64,000 nt of DNA from Yoonia litorea (GCF_900114675.1 NZ_FOZM01000001.1:1054001-1118000), one strand, 5' to 3'. Shown: positions 46,691 to 56,447, numbered from the stretch's first letter. The notes: generated by a model not told the origin, from the sequence alone. Program-made: numbers and translations.

Positions 46691-48210
46691 TGCAGTGGAT
46701 TATTCGCTTGCCGTTTTTTGTCGTCCTGATGGGCCTTGGCGCTGTGGCGATGCTGGTGCCCGCCATCCACGCGGTCATCATGGAAGACTTCCAGACAATG
46801 CGGGTCTTCTTTTACGGCTTCATCCTCTTCTCGATCCTCACGCTGACAATTGGTCTGGCAACGGCAGGCTATGAGCCACCCAATGTGGCGCGCAGCCAGC
46901 TTATTGCGCTCTTGGCGGCGTTCAGTGTCCTGCCAATCATGTTCGCCATCCCTTTCTACGCAGCGGTCGGCAATACCACCTTGCTCAATGCGTGGTTCGA
47001 GATGGTCTCAAGTTTCACCACCACCGGCGCGACAGTCTATGACACCGCTGGCAGACTGACACCGTCGCAGCATCTTTGGCGTGGAACGGTAGGCTGGATG
47101 GGTGGCTTGCTTATCTGGATCACGGCGGTCTCCATTTTTGCGCCTATGAATCTCGGCGGATTTGAGGTGCGCGCGAAAGGTGGTGTCGGGAAAGGTGCGA
47201 TGAGCGATTTTGCCCAGATTGGCCGGATTGCCGACCCCTCGGAACGGCTGATCCGCTACACGCTTGCTTTGGCACCGATCTATATCGGTCTGACTGTGGT
47301 TCTTTGGATCGGGCTCGTGATCGCTGGCGAGTTTCCTTATGTCGCCCTGATCCACGCGATGTCGACGCTTTCGACGTCAGGCATCACACCGATCGGCGGT
47401 TTGTATTTCGCGGCATCAAAGTTCTGGGGCGAACTGCTGATCTTCTGCTTTTTTATCTTCGCGCTCTCACGTCTGACATTCAGCCGGGGGTTGTCCGTCG
47501 AAGATGATCAGGGTTTGCGGCGCGACCCTGAGTTTCTCTTGGCGCTGGTGCTGATCTGCACTGTGACGTTTGTGCTCTTTGCACGACATTTCATCGGAGC
47601 GTCAGAATCCGAAAGTGGCGCAACAGTTGCACAGATGGCCAGCGCGCTCTGGGGTGCGCTTTTTACGGTTGCTGCATTTCTCACGACGACAGGGTTTGAA
47701 TCGACCTACTGGGGGCAGGCATCGCTCTGGTCCGGCCTTAGCACACCGGGTCTCTTCCTGATCGGAATGGCGCTGATCGGTGGTGGGGTTGCGACCACGG
47801 CTGGCGGGGTCAAGCTGTTGCGCATTTACGCGCTTTATCGCCATGGCGAGCGCGAGCAAGAGCGCCTCCTGCATCCGTCGTCAGTTGGGGGCGGCGGACG
47901 CGATGCGCGGCGCATTCGTAAACAAGGTGCCTATATTTCGTGGGTCTTTTTCATGCTCTTTGCGCTAAGTATCGCAGCCGTAATGCTGATGCTTTCGCTG
48001 ACAGGTGTGCAGTTTGAAACGTCGATGGTGCTGGCCGTCTCGGCACTTTCAACGACCGGACCGCTCGCCAGCGTCGCAGCAGAGACACCAATTGCTTACT
48101 CAGGCATCCCCGATGCTGCGAAAGTCATCCTTGCCGGAGCGATGGTTTTGGGGCGTCTGGAAACCCTCGCGATCATTGCACTTTTCAACCCTGAGATTTG
48201 GCAGCGCTAA
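46690..48210 (+). CDS. trkH: Trk potassium uptake channel TrkH
   Basis: Integral membrane K+ channel subunit of 506 residues with many hydrophobic helices. It has the selectivity-filter type segments SSFTTTGATVYD, STLSTSGITPIGG, LTTTGFESTYW and ALSTTGPLASVA, one per pore repeat. The intracellular gating loop region is GGGVATTAGGVKLLRI. It is directly after trkA. The following 117 bases to hfq carry no other gene. Confidence 0.96.
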   Translation: MQWIIRLPFFVVLMGLGAVAMLVPAIHAVIMEDFQTMRVFFYGFILFSILTLTIGLATAGYEPPNVARSQLIALLAAFSVLPIMFAIPFYAAVGNTTLLNAWFEMVSSFTTTGATVYDTAGRLTPSQHLWRGTVGWMGGLLIWITAVSIFAPMNLGGFEVRAKGGVGKGAMSDFAQIGRIADPSERLIRYTLALAPIYIGLTVVLWIGLVIAGEFPYVALIHAMSTLSTSGITPIGGLYFAASKFWGELLIFCFFIFALSRLTFSRGLSVEDDQGLRRDPEFLLALVLICTVTFVLFARHFIGASESESGATVAQMASALWGALFTVAAFLTTTGFESTYWGQASLWSGLSTPGLFLIGMALIGGGVATTAGGVKLLRIYALYRHGEREQERLLHPSSVGGGGRDARRIRKQGAYISWVFFMLFALSIAAVMLMLSLTGVQFETSMVLAVSALSTTGPLASVAAETPIAYSGIPDAAKVILAGAMVLGRLETLAIIALFNPEIWQR

Positions 48211-48284
48211 GCCTTTCAATTATTTTGCATTTTTGGGGTGGAATGTCTGAAAAACTGAATCCATACTGTTTTTCTGGGAGAGAC

Positions 48285-48298
48285 GGGCAGAAATGCCC
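48285..48298 (+). promoter_or_regulatory. GAAA-tetraloop hairpin in the hfq leader
   Basis: GGGCA-GAAA-TGCCC is a perfect 5-bp stem capped by a GNRA-type loop, about 30 bases before the hfq start. It may affect translation or Hfq autoregulation. The leader between trkH and hfq is otherwise AT-rich. Confidence 0.35.
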
Positions 48299-48327
48299 CA
48301 ATGAATGATAAACGAGGGAAGGCCAAA

Positions 48328-48561
48328 ATGGCTGCCGACAAAGCAAATCTGCAAGACGCATTCCTGAATCATGTCCGAAAAACGAAGGTCCCCGTGACGA
48401 TCTTCTTGGTCAATGGCGTCAAACTTCAGGGTGTCATTACGTGGTTCGATAGCTTCTGTGTTCTGCTGCGCCGTGACGGACAATCCCAACTCGTTTACAA
48501 AAGCGCGATCTCGACGATCATGCCAGCACAGCCGATCTCGCTCTATGAAGGTGAAGAGTAA
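48328..48561 (+). CDS. hfq: RNA chaperone Hfq
   Basis: Hfq forms a hexamer that helps small RNAs pair with mRNAs. The 77-residue protein is the classic Sm fold: [20 protein letters not shown], then [20 protein letters not shown] (Sm1) and [14 protein letters not shown] (Sm2 with YKHA-like site; here YKSA). The ATG at 48328 ([10 protein letters not shown]) is chosen over one at 48301 because GAGGGAAGG lies just before it and related Hfq proteins start there. Confidence 0.97.
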   Translation: MAADKANLQDAFLNHVRKTKVPVTIFLVNGVKLQGVITWFDSFCVLLRRDGQSQLVYKSAISTIMPAQPISLYEGEE

Positions 48562-48563
48562 CC

Positions 48564-49841
48564 TTGCTCACCCATGATAAGCCCGTCACGCGGGCTTGGG
48601 TTCTGCACCCAGATCTGAAATCGGACCCGGCCCGCCGCGCCCCTGAACCAGCGCTTGAGGAAGCTGTCGCTTTGGCGGCTGCGCTGCCTGATCTGGATGT
48701 GGTCGGCAGTGACGTCGTGCGCTTGCCCAAAATCCAGCCGGGTATGCTTTTCGGGTCGGGCAAGATTGATGAACTCAAAACCGTGTTTCACGACAACGAG
48801 GTCGAGCTTGTCCTGATCGACGGTCCTGTCACACCGGTGCAGCAACGCAATCTGGAAAAGAAATGGGGCGTCAAGCTTCTCGACCGGACCGGCCTCATTC
48901 TTGAAATCTTCAGTGATCGCGCGCGGACCTCCGAAGGTGTCCTCCAGGTTGAAATGGCCGCGTTGAGCTATCAGCGCACGCGTCTGGTGCGGGCGTGGAC
49001 CCACCTTGAACGTCAGCGCGGCGGATTGGGCTTCGTGGGTGGTCCCGGTGAAACCCAGATCGAAGCTGACCGGCGCGCGATCGACGAACAGTTGAACCGT
49101 CTGCGCAAGCAGCTTGCGAAAGTCGTCAAGACACGTGAACTGCACCGCGCCAGCCGCGCCAAGGTGCCGTTCCCGATTGTCGCCCTTGTGGGCTACACAA
49201 ACGCAGGCAAATCGACCCTCTTCAACCGGCTGACCGGGGCAGAGGTGTTTGCCAAGGACATGCTCTTTGCCACGCTTGATCCGACGATGCGCAAGATCAT
49301 CCTGCCCACCGGCGACGAAGTGATCATGTCGGACACCGTCGGTTTCATCAGCGATCTGCCAACACAGCTTGTCGCGGCTTTTCGTGCCACACTGGAAGAA
49401 GTCCTTGATGCGGATCTGATTGTTCATGTGCGTGACATCAGCCACCCGCAAACCGAAGAACAATCGCAGGACGTAATGACGATCCTGCATGATCTGGGTG
49501 TCGCCGAAGAGGCGCCACTGATCGAAGTCTGGAACAAGACTGATCTGCTTGAGGGCGAAGAGCGCGACGCCATTCTCAATCAAGCAGCACGGATGGATGA
49601 TCTTTACGCCATTTCGGCGGTCTCCGGTGAAGGGATGGATGCGCTGCTGGCCGCCATCGCAGAAAAGGTCAAAGACCCGCGAAGTGAGGAAACACTGTCG
49701 CTCGGTTTTGCCGATGGCAAGAAACGGGCCTGGCTTTTTGATCAGGGCATCGTCACCGAAGAAAGGCCGTCTGATGACGGCTATGACGTCGATGTGTTGT
49801 GGACCAACCTGCAGAAAGAACGTTTTTCGCGTTTGGAGTAA
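48564..49841 (+). CDS. hflX: GTPase HflX
   Basis: HflX is a ribosome-associated GTPase that rescues stalled ribosomes. The 425-residue protein has an N-terminal nucleotide-binding-like domain (LPKIQPGMLFGSGKIDELK), the linker GGLGFVGGPGETQIEADRR and the GTPase core. The core contains VALVGYTNAGKSTLFNRL (G1), DTVGFISDLP (G3) and VWNKTDLL (G4). The start is a TTG at 48564, two bases after the hfq stop; no in-frame ATG is close. Confidence 0.95.
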   Translation: MLTHDKPVTRAWVLHPDLKSDPARRAPEPALEEAVALAAALPDLDVVGSDVVRLPKIQPGMLFGSGKIDELKTVFHDNEVELVLIDGPVTPVQQRNLEKKWGVKLLDRTGLILEIFSDRARTSEGVLQVEMAALSYQRTRLVRAWTHLERQRGGLGFVGGPGETQIEADRRAIDEQLNRLRKQLAKVVKTRELHRASRAKVPFPIVALVGYTNAGKSTLFNRLTGAEVFAKDMLFATLDPTMRKIILPTGDEVIMSDTVGFISDLPTQLVAAFRATLEEVLDADLIVHVRDISHPQTEEQSQDVMTILHDLGVAEEAPLIEVWNKTDLLEGEERDAILNQAARMDDLYAISAVSGEGMDALLAAIAEKVKDPRSEETLSLGFADGKKRAWLFDQGIVTEERPSDDGYDVDVLWTNLQKERFSRLE

Positions 49842-49847
49842 GGTGCA

Positions 49848-50582
49848 ATGGGAGCGGTGAGCGAAACAGCGAAGGGTGCCTATGCCTCAGCGCTCTGTCT
49901 TGCCGGGTTTCCATGGCTGGCGTATCGCATGGCACGCCACGCGGATGGATGTGCACCCGCGCGGCAGATGATGGCCGATCATGCGCGACGGTTTCTTGAC
50001 CGCTGCGACGTCGCGATCGAAATGGAAGGTCAACCACTCCCCAAGGGTTTCGGATGTGTGGTGTCCTATAACGAGCCTTCGTTTATTGACGTTGCCGCAT
50101 TCGCTGCGGTGATGTGGCCTTACGTTGATCGCGCGGCTGCGGCTGAGTTTTACGGCTATTTTCCTTTTGCGAAAGAGGCGCTTGCGAACGCACAAATCGG
50201 GCTGGTGACGCGCGGCAAGCGTGCGGGGACGGACGGCCTTCTGACTGAAATGGTGTCTCATGCCCGATCTGGCGCGCGGATCGCATGGGGTGGAGAAGGG
50301 CGTATCGCAGGGTTTGACGGGATTGGTCACTACAAGATCGGCGGCAGTCTGCTGGCCATCCGTGCGCAAGTCCCGGTGGTTCCTGTCGCTTTCTACGGTG
50401 GTCATCAGGTTATGCCGTTTCGCACGATCCGCGCGCGTCCCGGAACTGTGCGGATCCTGTTTGGCGATCCCATTCAGACTGAAGGTTTGTCAGAGAGTGA
50501 CGCCCGTGCCTTGGCTGATCGGGTCAAGGCCGTGATGGTTGAAATGTATGCCGGCCTCAAGGCGCGCGCAGGTCAGTTCTGA
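49848..50582 (+). CDS. PlsC-like acyltransferase with altered catalytic motif
   Basis: A 244-residue protein resembling 1-acylglycerol-3-phosphate acyltransferases. The first helix is hydrophobic (YASALCLAGFPWLAYRM). Where PlsC has NHxSxxD, here residues 75-81 read N-E-P-S-F-I-D, so the catalytic His is Glu. The motif usually FPEGTR reads GGEGRI (149-154). The last motif VPVVPVAFYGG is intact (176-185). It could be an acyltransferase with different chemistry or substrate, or a non-catalytic member. It follows hflX by 6 bases and its end overlaps the convergent acylase gene by 10. Confidence 0.75.
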   Translation: MGAVSETAKGAYASALCLAGFPWLAYRMARHADGCAPARQMMADHARRFLDRCDVAIEMEGQPLPKGFGCVVSYNEPSFIDVAAFAAVMWPYVDRAAAAEFYGYFPFAKEALANAQIGLVTRGKRAGTDGLLTEMVSHARSGARIAWGGEGRIAGFDGIGHYKIGGSLLAIRAQVPVVPVAFYGGHQVMPFRTIRARPGTVRILFGDPIQTEGLSESDARALADRVKAVMVEMYAGLKARAGQF

Positions 50583-53038
50583 ACCGGCTCCAGCACGGTG
50601 ACCCCGACCGCCGCTGCGCGCGCGAGCGCAGGATCAAGGGACATGGGGATATACTCACCGCGCCGCCACAGCTCGCCCAGATTGTCGTAATGACGAGAGA
50701 GCGGATGCCCCGACTGTCCTGTCGAGATAATAAAGACTGAGCTGTCGGGATCGGCAAAGTCATAGACGCCGCGATAAGCGCCGGCGTGGACATTGCGGAA
50801 AGGGTGGGGGTCTTCGCCTGATGTGCGTGCACGGTTCAACGTGTGATCACCACCGCTGGTAGACTGGCGAATATTCACAACCCATTCCAGAAAAGGTGTG
50901 TTGCCAAGGACCGGATGGTCATGTGTCGCCTCATGGGCATCGCCCCAGCGCACCGCCTCGATGGCTTCACCATGGTTTTCCGTGATCCAGATCAGGGCAT
51001 CATCAAGAGCCTGTCGGGCAACGTCGGTACAAGTCTCGACCGGTGCAGACTGTATGACGTCACACCAGATGCCTGCACCGTCGATGTCGCGCAGCACACG
51101 TTCGATAAAGACAGGCTCGACATGGGTAAACTCGCTGGCAAGCGGCCCCAACTCGTCGCGGATCAGGCGATCCTGAAAGGCGCGCGCCCAGGCAGCATAG
51201 ATCAGCGGCTCTGGCAGATGCTCGTTCATTTCGCCATTCCATGCAGCGAGCAACTGCAAGGCATCCTGTCTGCGCCGCTCTGGCGTGCCGGCCGGCGCAG
51301 GATCGCCGGTAAACCACAGATCAGCGCCCATCAGCGTCGAGAGCGTCCTTGCGGCATAGCTGACAGTATCTAACTGCGCCTCGATGAAGCTGTCGCGGGT
51401 GTGAACCTCCCGCGCCTGCATCAGGCCACGCCAACGGTGGATGCGTTGTGTGTCTCCCCAGAGGTGGGTGATGTGATAGGGAAACGGACGGTCGGTCGTC
51501 TTGTTGTTGGTATTGCCGATGATCCCGCCGATCGGATCGAGCACCAGCGGATTTTCGTCATAGGCAAACCGCCCCTGCCACCGGTTTTCAGGCAGATATC
51601 CGAAGGCTGGCAGGCGACCGCGACTCTGGTGATTGGGGTCGCGCGCAGGCAGTGCACCGATGACTTTCATTCCGATGCGGTTGCGATCGGCCAGTGTCAG
51701 GTTCATGGCTGGTGCAATAAAACGCTCACCGGCGGCTATCGCTTCTTCGACCGAGCGGGCGTGATTAATCGCAATCGCCGACGACATGGAGGTGTCGCGG
51801 TTAGACAGTGCTGTCCACGAAATCGCGGCGACATGACCCGGTGGCGTGATGGTCCCCAGATCGTAAATGCTGCGGGGCATGACGGGCCCGTTGGACGTCG
51901 CACGCAACCGCAGTGTGACAGCAGGTGCATCCTTGACGGTAATGATGGAGTCGCGTGTCTCGAACTCTGCCCAGCCATCAGGGGTGCGGTACTGCTCCGG
52001 ATTGTCGGGATTGACCTCTTCGATCATCACATCGACATCGTCGACATAGGCGCTTGTCAGACCCCAGCCCAGAATATCACTGCGACCGGTCAGGATGACA
52101 GGCAGCCCCGGGATCGTACCACCGATGATCCCACCGGTTTCAAGCTCCAACCGCGCAAGATACCAGATCGACGGGGCAGTCAGGCCCAGATGTGGATCAT
52201 TCGCAAGCAGTGTTGATCCGGTAGCCGAGCGTTCCGCTGTTGCAGCCCATGCATTTGAAGCCCCTCTCAGCGCAGGCGACCCAAATGGTGACAGCGGATC
52301 GGCCGCCAGCCGCATGTTCGGCGTGAAGGCCGGAACGCCGGGGACCAGCGCCGCGTATTCGGGCAACGCAATCACCGCATCGGTCGGATCATCCGGCAGG
52401 ATATCTGACAAACGCTCATTGCTCAGAAGAAGCGACACCCGCGCGCGCAAAACCTCGTCTTCCAGATTTGAGGTCAGGTCGAGGGCCATCAGTTTGAGAA
52501 TGGCAATCGAGTCCGCAGGCCGCCACGGCGCAATGGCATGATTGAAAAGCCACATCTCGGGTGCGCCGCGCCCGCGTGCACCGGCGTTGACCTCTTCCAG
52601 CCATGCGTTCACCCCGCCGGCGTAGGCCTCAAGCGCGGCTGTGGTTCTTTCATCCTGCACGGCAACTGACGCGACCGCCGCGCGGTAAAGGTCATACCTG
52701 CGCAGTACCTCGTCGATGCGGACCGTGCGTTCACCAAACAGTTCCGACAGGCGACCCTGGACAGTCCGGCGCAGCATCGTCATCTGCCACAGACGGTCCT
52801 GCGCATGGGCGTAACCAAGCGCGAAGTAGATGTCCTCGTCGGTCTCGCCAAAGATATGCGGCACGTTGGCATTGTCGCGGACGATCTCGACAGGCGCTGA
52901 AATCCCCGCAACGGACCGTGTGCCGTCATACTCCGGCAGTGACCGCGACGCAAAGTAGTAGACAAGCGCCAGCACTGCCACGACCAGTACGATCAAAGCA
53001 GTGGTCAGTCGGACAAGCCAACGAAAGACGCGTGCCAT
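50573..53038 (-). CDS. penicillin acylase family N-terminal-nucleophile hydrolase
   Basis: An 821-residue precursor with an N-terminal membrane segment (LTTALIVLVVAVLALVYYF, residues 11-29) and the acylase alpha and beta chains. The nucleophile is Ser261 in RGASNAWAA; self-cleavage would occur between Ala260 and Ser261 (Gly-Ser is more usual). FALGYAHAQDRLWQMTMLRR (72-91) is a typical alpha-chain motif, and NDPHLGLTAPSIWYL is in the beta chain. Family members hydrolyse amide-linked acyl groups from beta-lactams, acyl-homoserine lactones or acyl-amino acids. It begins 8 bases after livM on the same strand, so it belongs to the LIV transporter operon. Confidence 0.85.
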   Translation of the reverse strand: MARVFRWLVRLTTALIVLVVAVLALVYYFASRSLPEYDGTRSVAGISAPVEIVRDNANVPHIFGETDEDIYFALGYAHAQDRLWQMTMLRRTVQGRLSELFGERTVRIDEVLRRYDLYRAAVASVAVQDERTTAALEAYAGGVNAWLEEVNAGARGRGAPEMWLFNHAIAPWRPADSIAILKLMALDLTSNLEDEVLRARVSLLLSNERLSDILPDDPTDAVIALPEYAALVPGVPAFTPNMRLAADPLSPFGSPALRGASNAWAATAERSATGSTLLANDPHLGLTAPSIWYLARLELETGGIIGGTIPGLPVILTGRSDILGWGLTSAYVDDVDVMIEEVNPDNPEQYRTPDGWAEFETRDSIITVKDAPAVTLRLRATSNGPVMPRSIYDLGTITPPGHVAAISWTALSNRDTSMSSAIAINHARSVEEAIAAGERFIAPAMNLTLADRNRIGMKVIGALPARDPNHQSRGRLPAFGYLPENRWQGRFAYDENPLVLDPIGGIIGNTNNKTTDRPFPYHITHLWGDTQRIHRWRGLMQAREVHTRDSFIEAQLDTVSYAARTLSTLMGADLWFTGDPAPAGTPERRRQDALQLLAAWNGEMNEHLPEPLIYAAWARAFQDRLIRDELGPLASEFTHVEPVFIERVLRDIDGAGIWCDVIQSAPVETCTDVARQALDDALIWITENHGEAIEAVRWGDAHEATHDHPVLGNTPFLEWVVNIRQSTSGGDHTLNRARTSGEDPHPFRNVHAGAYRGVYDFADPDSSVFIISTGQSGHPLSRHYDNLGELWRRGEYIPMSLDPALARAAAVGVTVLEPVQN

Positions 53039-53046
53039 GTATTCCT

Positions 53047-54348
53047 CTAGCGTTCGGGGATCAGTCCGCGTGGGCTAAACCGCAACACAAGCAAGAGCAC
53101 AAGACCCATCGTCAAAAGACGCATGTGAGCGGCGGATTCGATCAGGCGTTCCTTCAACGGGCTGCCGTCTTCGAGACCGGCGCTGACGATGTTCATCAGA
53201 CCCAGCCCAAGAGGTTCGACCTGCACCCAAAGCCACCAGATCAGCATCCCGCCAAGGATCGCACCGAAGTTGTTACCTGACCCGCCCACGATCACCATCA
53301 CCCAGACAAGGAAGGTAAAGCGCAGCGGCTGGTAAGACGCCGGCGTCAACTGACCATCAAGCGTGGTCATCATGGCACCTGCAACTCCGCAGACAGCAGA
53401 GCCGAGAACGAAGATTTGCAAATGCCGTGCGGTCACGTCCTTGCCCATGGCTTCTGCGGCTGTTTCATTGTCACGGATCGCGCGCATCATGCGCCCCCAC
53501 GGGCTTTTGAGGGCCATCTGTGCCAACCACAGGATAATCAGCAGCACGATCGTAAAGAGGATTGCATAGCCCATTTTCGTGTAGAGGTTGGAGGCCGTCA
53601 CCGGATCAAGGCCGAAACCTGCGGCCCGTTCGACAAATGTCGGATCGTTTTGCAGGTCGATTTCATAAGGCACCGGCCGGTCCAGACCGATCACGTTCTT
53701 CACGCCGCGCGCCAGCCAGTCTTCGTTTTTCATGATTGCGATGATGATCTCGGCAATCCCGAGGGTCGCAATCGCAAGATAGTCAGACCGCAGACCAAGG
53801 GCAGTTTTCCCGATGACCCAAGCCGCACCGGCAGCCAGCAGGCCGCCGACGGGCCAGCTCAGCAGGATCGGCAGGTTCAGACCACCAAGGTTACCCTGAA
53901 GGGCGGGGTTCACCGCTTCTACAGCGATCTTGCCGGGATCAAAGATCGCGCGGTAAAGAAAGAAACCACCGACAAGGATGACCAGTGTCACAATCGTCTT
54001 CCGGCGACCTTCGAGGTTCTTTTGTGCCACGACAGCGGCAACAACTGTCGCCGCGCCGAAGACCAGTCCTGCAATGATCCGCAAACCACCGGCTGACCAG
54101 GCCTCAGGCACCGGTTCGGTCGAGATCAGCACAGCCGCCAGACCGCCCAGGGCGACAAAGCCCATGACACCGATGTTGAACAGCCCCGCAAAACCCCATT
54201 GCAGGTTCACACCCAGCGCCATGATGGCGGATATCAGGCCCATGTTCAGGATCAGAAGGGCCGAGTTCCAGCCCTGCACAATGCCAGTGCCGATCAGCAG
54301 AATGGCAACCACCCCAAAGAGGGCGGTATCTCTTACTGTAGTGCTCAT
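53047..54348 (-). CDS. livM: branched-chain amino-acid ABC permease LivM
   Basis: Inner-membrane permease of 433 residues, longer than the E. coli LivM by about the first helices. It has MGFVALGGLAAVL-type helices, the ATPase contact region RMMRAIRDNETAAEAMGKDV, and LSKLGLRSDYLAIATLGIAEII-type segments. The ending HMRLLTMGLVLLLVLRFSPRGLIPER is typical. It overlaps livH by 4 bases. Confidence 0.93.
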   Translation of the reverse strand: MSTTVRDTALFGVVAILLIGTGIVQGWNSALLILNMGLISAIMALGVNLQWGFAGLFNIGVMGFVALGGLAAVLISTEPVPEAWSAGGLRIIAGLVFGAATVVAAVVAQKNLEGRRKTIVTLVILVGGFFLYRAIFDPGKIAVEAVNPALQGNLGGLNLPILLSWPVGGLLAAGAAWVIGKTALGLRSDYLAIATLGIAEIIIAIMKNEDWLARGVKNVIGLDRPVPYEIDLQNDPTFVERAAGFGLDPVTASNLYTKMGYAILFTIVLLIILWLAQMALKSPWGRMMRAIRDNETAAEAMGKDVTARHLQIFVLGSAVCGVAGAMMTTLDGQLTPASYQPLRFTFLVWVMVIVGGSGNNFGAILGGMLIWWLWVQVEPLGLGLMNIVSAGLEDGSPLKERLIESAAHMRLLTMGLVLLLVLRFSPRGLIPER

Positions 54349-55355
54349 ACGGATTGCCCCTTGAATAGGCCGGTCGGCTTGAACAACAGCACGATAATCA
54401 GGATCGCAAAGCTGACCGCGAATTTGTAGTCGGTGGAGAGAAGCTGGACGAGACCATCAGGTTCGAGGCTTTCTGGCAGCAGATAGGTCAAGACCTTTTT
54501 CCATGCGTAGGTGATTGTCACCTCTGAGAAGGCGATGACAAAACCACCGGCAATCGCGCCAATCGGGTTGCCCAGACCGCCGACAATCGCCGCCGCAAAG
54601 ATCGGCAACAAAAGCTGGAAGTAGGTGAAAGCCTTGAACGATTTATCAAGGCCGTAAAGAACGCCCGCCGTTGTCGCCAGCGCCGCCACGATCATCCATG
54701 TGACCTTGACTACCCAGTCGGGGTTGATGCCCGAGAGCAGAGCCAGATCCTCGTTATCGGAAAAGGCGCGCATGGATTTGCCAGTGCGTGTTTTGTTCAA
54801 AAACCAGAAGAGCAGGGCCACAACAATCACAGCCACAACAACTGTCAGCGCCTGCGTCGTCTTGATGGCCAGACCTTCGTCCAGCCCTGTGGCCTCGCGA
54901 AAGCCGCGTGCTGTTACGATAAAACGCTCACCATCCGCAAACCTGATATCCCGCACCCCGATGACAAAGCGGACGATGCCGTTCATCACAAACATCACGC
55001 CCATCGACACGATGACGAGAATAACGGGCGAGGCCTTCTGTTGGCGGTAGAATTTGTAAACGCCCCAGTCGATGGCCAGCACCAGCAGGATCGTCACCGC
55101 GATGCCGACAGGCAAGGCAAGAAGGGCAGTTGGCAACGGTCCGAAACTGAGCCCCATGCCGACAAAGGCTGTCGTCACAATGATCGTAATCGCCGTGCCG
55201 AACGCCATCGTGTCGCCATGGGCAAAGTTGGAAAAGCGCAGGATGCCGTAAATCAGCGTGACACCCAGCGCACCAATGGCAAGCTGCGCCCCGTAAGCCA
55301 GCCCCGGCACAATCACAAAGTTCGCCAAGGCGACGATTGCGTTAAGAAAATCCAT
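54345..55355 (-). CDS. livH: branched-chain amino-acid ABC permease LivH
   Basis: Inner-membrane permease of 336 residues. Features include the early YGAQLAIGALGVTLIYGILRFSNFAHGD, the ATPase contact region KTRTGKSMRAFSDNEDLALLSGI and the GGLGNPIGAIAGGFVIAF helix, as in LivH. About 37 bases separate it from the 114-residue gene upstream. Confidence 0.94.
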   Translation of the reverse strand: MDFLNAIVALANFVIVPGLAYGAQLAIGALGVTLIYGILRFSNFAHGDTMAFGTAITIIVTTAFVGMGLSFGPLPTALLALPVGIAVTILLVLAIDWGVYKFYRQQKASPVILVIVSMGVMFVMNGIVRFVIGVRDIRFADGERFIVTARGFREATGLDEGLAIKTTQALTVVVAVIVVALLFWFLNKTRTGKSMRAFSDNEDLALLSGINPDWVVKVTWMIVAALATTAGVLYGLDKSFKAFTYFQLLLPIFAAAIVGGLGNPIGAIAGGFVIAFSEVTITYAWKKVLTYLLPESLEPDGLVQLLSTDYKFAVSFAILIIVLLFKPTGLFKGQSV

Positions 55356-55392
55356 TACAGGTCACCCTTTGTCATTGGGGAGAGGTCGTATG

Positions 55393-55737
55393 TCATTGCA
55401 GCACCTCGCAGGTGCCAGTCAGGCGCGCGCCTGCTTGCGGATCGGCATAAACGGCGGTCCCGTCAGCATTCACAACCAGCATTGTCTCCGCACCAACACT
55501 GTCTTTGGTCCAAAATCCGACAGTGTCACCAAGCCGGAACGGTTCGGCAGCGAATGCTGTGTCGCCCATTGTCACGTGTGTCACGCGGCGGCGCGGCGGT
55601 TCGCCGGCATTCTGTGCCGGTGCAAACTGTGCGGCATCAATGGCAAAACTGACCGGCACACCCGCAAGGTCGCAAGTGACCACTGCCGCCGTGGCCGGCG
55701 ATGCGAGACTTGCACAGAGAAACATCGGCATTCTCAT
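55393..55737 (-). CDS. small secreted protein within the liv operon (114 residues)
   Basis: The product has a short signal peptide (cleaved near PATAA-VV), about 95 mature residues rich in beta character, and two cysteines (TCDLAG near the N-terminus and TCEVLQ at the C-terminus) that could form a disulfide. The ATG overlaps the livF stop by 4 bases, so translation is coupled. It resembles no family that I can name. The position between two transporter genes argues for a role with the transporter or its ligand. Confidence 0.7.
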   Translation of the reverse strand: MRMPMFLCASLASPATAAVVTCDLAGVPVSFAIDAAQFAPAQNAGEPPRRRVTHVTMGDTAFAAEPFRLGDTVGFWTKDSVGAETMLVVNADGTAVYADPQAGARLTGTCEVLQ

Positions 55738-56447
55738 CCGCCCAAGAAACTCCGCCGGACTTCAGGATCGGCAAGAAGCTCCTTACCGGTCCCTGTGTGT
55801 GCATTGCGCCCCTGAACAAGCACATAGGCTTTATCTGCAATCTCAAGGGCTTGCCGTGCGTTCTGTTCAACCATCAGAATCGGGATGCCCGTGCGGGCCA
55901 CTTCGATAATCCGGTCGAAAAGCTCGTCCATCACGATCGGTGAGACACCCGCCGTCGGCTCATCAAGCATCAAGACCTTCGGCTTCGTCATCAAGGCGCG
56001 CCCCACAGCAACCTGCTGGCGCTGTCCGCCAGAAAGTTCGCCTGCTGGTTGGTTCCGCTTTTCCTTGAGGATCGGAAACAGGTCATAGACCTGTGTCATC
56101 GTATCGCGGAAATCGTCGCGGCGGATGAATGCCCCCATCTCGAGGTTTTCTTCGACCGTCATTGACGTGAAGATATTGCGCACCTGTGGCACGAACCCCA
56201 TGCCCTTGACGACGCGCTCTTGGGGGGAAAGTCCGGTGATATCCTCGCCATCAAGGCGCACGGACCCTTGGTTGAGGTTCAACATGCCAAAGACCGCTTT
56301 CATCGCCGTGGATTTGCCAGCCCCGTTCGGGCCGACGATCACGGCAATCTCGCCCCGTTCGGCAGCGATGGTGCAGGAATGAAGGATGTCCGGCCCTTTG
56401 CCATAACCACCGGTCATAGCATCGCCGATCAGGAATGGATCGCTCAC
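55734..56447 (-). CDS. livF: branched-chain amino-acid ABC ATPase LivF
   Basis: ATPase of 237 residues with Walker A VGPNGAGKSTAMKAVFG near residue 38, signature LSGGQRQQVAVGRALM, Walker B VLMLDEPTAGVSP and the LivF-type MVEQNARQALEIADKAYVLVQG. The start is GTG at 56445-56447, overlapping the stop of the 52-residue gene by 4 bases (GTGA). Confidence 0.95.
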   Translation of the reverse strand: MSDPFLIGDAMTGGYGKGPDILHSCTIAAERGEIAVIVGPNGAGKSTAMKAVFGMLNLNQGSVRLDGEDITGLSPQERVVKGMGFVPQVRNIFTSMTVEENLEMGAFIRRDDFRDTMTQVYDLFPILKEKRNQPAGELSGGQRQQVAVGRALMTKPKVLMLDEPTAGVSPIVMDELFDRIIEVARTGIPILMVEQNARQALEIADKAYVLVQGRNAHTGTGKELLADPEVRRSFLGG

